A stretch of DNA of 7,145 nt from Nanobdellota archaeon (lineage in GTDB: Archaea; Nanobdellota; Nanobdellia; SCGC-AAA011-G17; JAFCDX01): assembly GCA_018816585.1 (NCBI GenBank), contig JAHIVQ010000082.1, positions 1 to 7,145 on the forward strand, read 5' to 3'. Every line of letters starts with the position of its first letter. Positions within the stretch are counted from its first letter, which is position 1. The notes beneath the pieces are model-generated. The model had not been told where the DNA came from, did not search any database, and was given only the letters and a program-made list of their open reading frames with translations. Both the position numbers and the translations under genes were made by a program. Positions 6,632-7,145 of the stretch are shown piece by piece.

Positions 6632-6793
6632 ATGGGACTAAGAAGCATTATAAGGGATATTTTAGTCATTTATTTAGCTTACAGGCTAATGAAAATATGG
6701 CTGTTAAATGATAAATTCACCTTTTCTTTGGGTATTTTAACAATTATCTTAGTTATTATCACATTCTGGTTCTTGGCTGAAAAAGTAATCTAA
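6632..6793 (+). CDS. Small membrane protein of 53 residues, function unknown
   Basis: The open frame runs from ATG 6632 to TAA 6791-6793. The peptide begins MGLRSIIRDILVIYLAYRLM, with positive charges before and within the first hydrophobic stretch (about 9-25). A short polar turn LLNDKFTF (24-31) follows, then a strongly hydrophobic second segment (about 31-48), and it ends AEKVI. This is a two-helix hairpin with no signal peptide cleavage site and no cysteines or other motifs. I do not recognise a family with certainty. The amino-acid pattern is credible for a real membrane protein rather than a chance frame, and a TATA-like element sits at the right distance upstream. It is divergent from the multi-HTH regulator and lies 47 bp before the DJ-1/PfpI gene. 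Confidence 0.6.
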   Translation: MGLRSIIRDILVIYLAYRLMKIWLLNDKFTFSLGILTIILVIITFWFLAEKVI

Positions 6794-6813
6794 GAGATAG
6801 TTTTATTAACAAG

Positions 6814-6818
6814 TATAA
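6814..6818 (+). promoter_or_regulatory. TATA-like box of the DJ-1/PfpI gene
   Basis: TATAA in the context AAGTATAAGAA is centred about 25 nt before ATG 6841, which again predicts a leaderless mRNA. AGGGGTTGAA lies directly before the ATG and could act as a weak Shine-Dalgarno site if the transcript starts further upstream. Confidence 0.35.
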
Positions 6819-6840
6819 GAATGTTATATTAGGGGTTGAA

Positions 6841-7145
6841 ATGTCACTTAAAAATAAGAGATTATTATTTGTTATAGCTCCAAAGAATTTCAAGGATGAG
6901 GAGTATTACATAACAAAGGAAATTCTTGAGTCAATGGGTATTAAGATAATTACAGCAAGTTCTAGCAAAGAGGCAGTAAGTGTTGCTGGAAGAAAGCAAA
7001 TTACTGATATTACCTTAGACCAAATAAATACTAATTATGATGGTATTGTTTTTATTGGTGGCCCTGGCTCTGTTGTTTATTTTGATGATCAAAAAGTGTT
7101 AGAGATTGCAAATGAATTTTTTAATAAAAACAAATTAGTTGCAGC
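6841..7145 (+). CDS. DJ-1/PfpI-family protein, N-terminal part (cut by window end)
   Basis: The gene starts at ATG 6841 and stays open to the window end, giving 101 residues. It shows the first half of the DJ-1/PfpI fold. The strand RLLFVIA (7-13) is followed by FKDEEYY (17-23), where Glu21 matches the conserved glutamate (F-x-D-x-E). Next come the helix ITKEILESMGIKIITAS (24-40), YDGIVFIGGPGSVVYF (70-85) with the family's GGPG turn, and a helix leading to NKNKLVAA. In this family the next residues are normally I-C-x, where Cys is the nucleophile, so the window stops just before the decisive residue. Family members act as stress proteins, glyoxalase-like enzymes or, in PfpI, an intracellular protease. 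Which applies here cannot be decided. A frame upstream of ATG 6841 is closed by TAG at 6830-6832, which supports the start. Confidence 0.82.
   Translation, partial: MSLKNKRLLFVIAPKNFKDEEYYITKEILESMGIKIITASSSKEAVSVAGRKQITDITLDQINTNYDGIVFIGGPGSVVYFDDQKVLEIANEFFNKNKLVA

Overview
The window is AT-rich and compact. It looks archaeal, most likely from a small-genome DPANN-type lineage such as Woesearchaeota or Pacearchaeota. That placement is an inference. It rests on TATA-like boxes lying about 20-31 nt upstream of nearly every start codon, few usable Shine-Dalgarno sites (so probable leaderless mRNAs), and a winged-helix protein end of archaeal style. I see no rRNA, tRNA, CRISPR array, insertion sequence or other mobile element, and there is no gene-free stretch longer than 300 bases.

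Layout. Bases 1-95 hold the last 30 residues of a winged-helix DNA-binding protein. A 14-bp perfect palindrome overlaps its stop codon, and a palindromic TATA box follows. Next come two copper genes on the plus strand. The first (144-1583) is a membrane protein that joins a cytosolic HMA copper-binding domain, a DsbD_2/SafE-type membrane core, an extracytoplasmic cupredoxin and a Cys-rich tail. The second (1615-4044) is a full-length CopA-type Cu+ P1B-ATPase. After 37 bp comes a molybdopterin-dependent formate dehydrogenase-like catalytic subunit (4082-5914). A minus-strand regulator (5876-6556) overlaps its end tail to tail and carries an N-terminal XRE-type HTH and a C-terminal sigma-region-4-like HTH. 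A short divergent region separates the regulator from a 53-residue membrane protein (6632-6793). A DJ-1/PfpI-family gene (6841 onward) runs off the window edge just before its expected nucleophile cysteine.

How the genes may work together. The winged-helix protein, the membrane fusion protein and CopA look like a copper-detoxification module. In this reading the HMA domains take up cytosolic Cu+, CopA pumps it out, and the SafE-like protein with its external cupredoxin receives, relays or redox-buffers it. The formate dehydrogenase has the Cys-His-Arg active-site set and N-terminal 4Fe-4S ligands but no electron-transfer partner nearby, so its acceptor is unknown. Its nearness to the copper genes may be coincidental. 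The regulator overlapping its 3' end could control it, but nothing in the sequence proves this.

The least ordinary points are the HMA/SafE/cupredoxin fusion, the palindrome-flanked promoter next to a regulator end, the orphan formate dehydrogenase with an awkward start codon, and the multi-HTH regulator. Each gene belongs to, or resembles, a known family. I do not see convincing evidence for a wholly new system.
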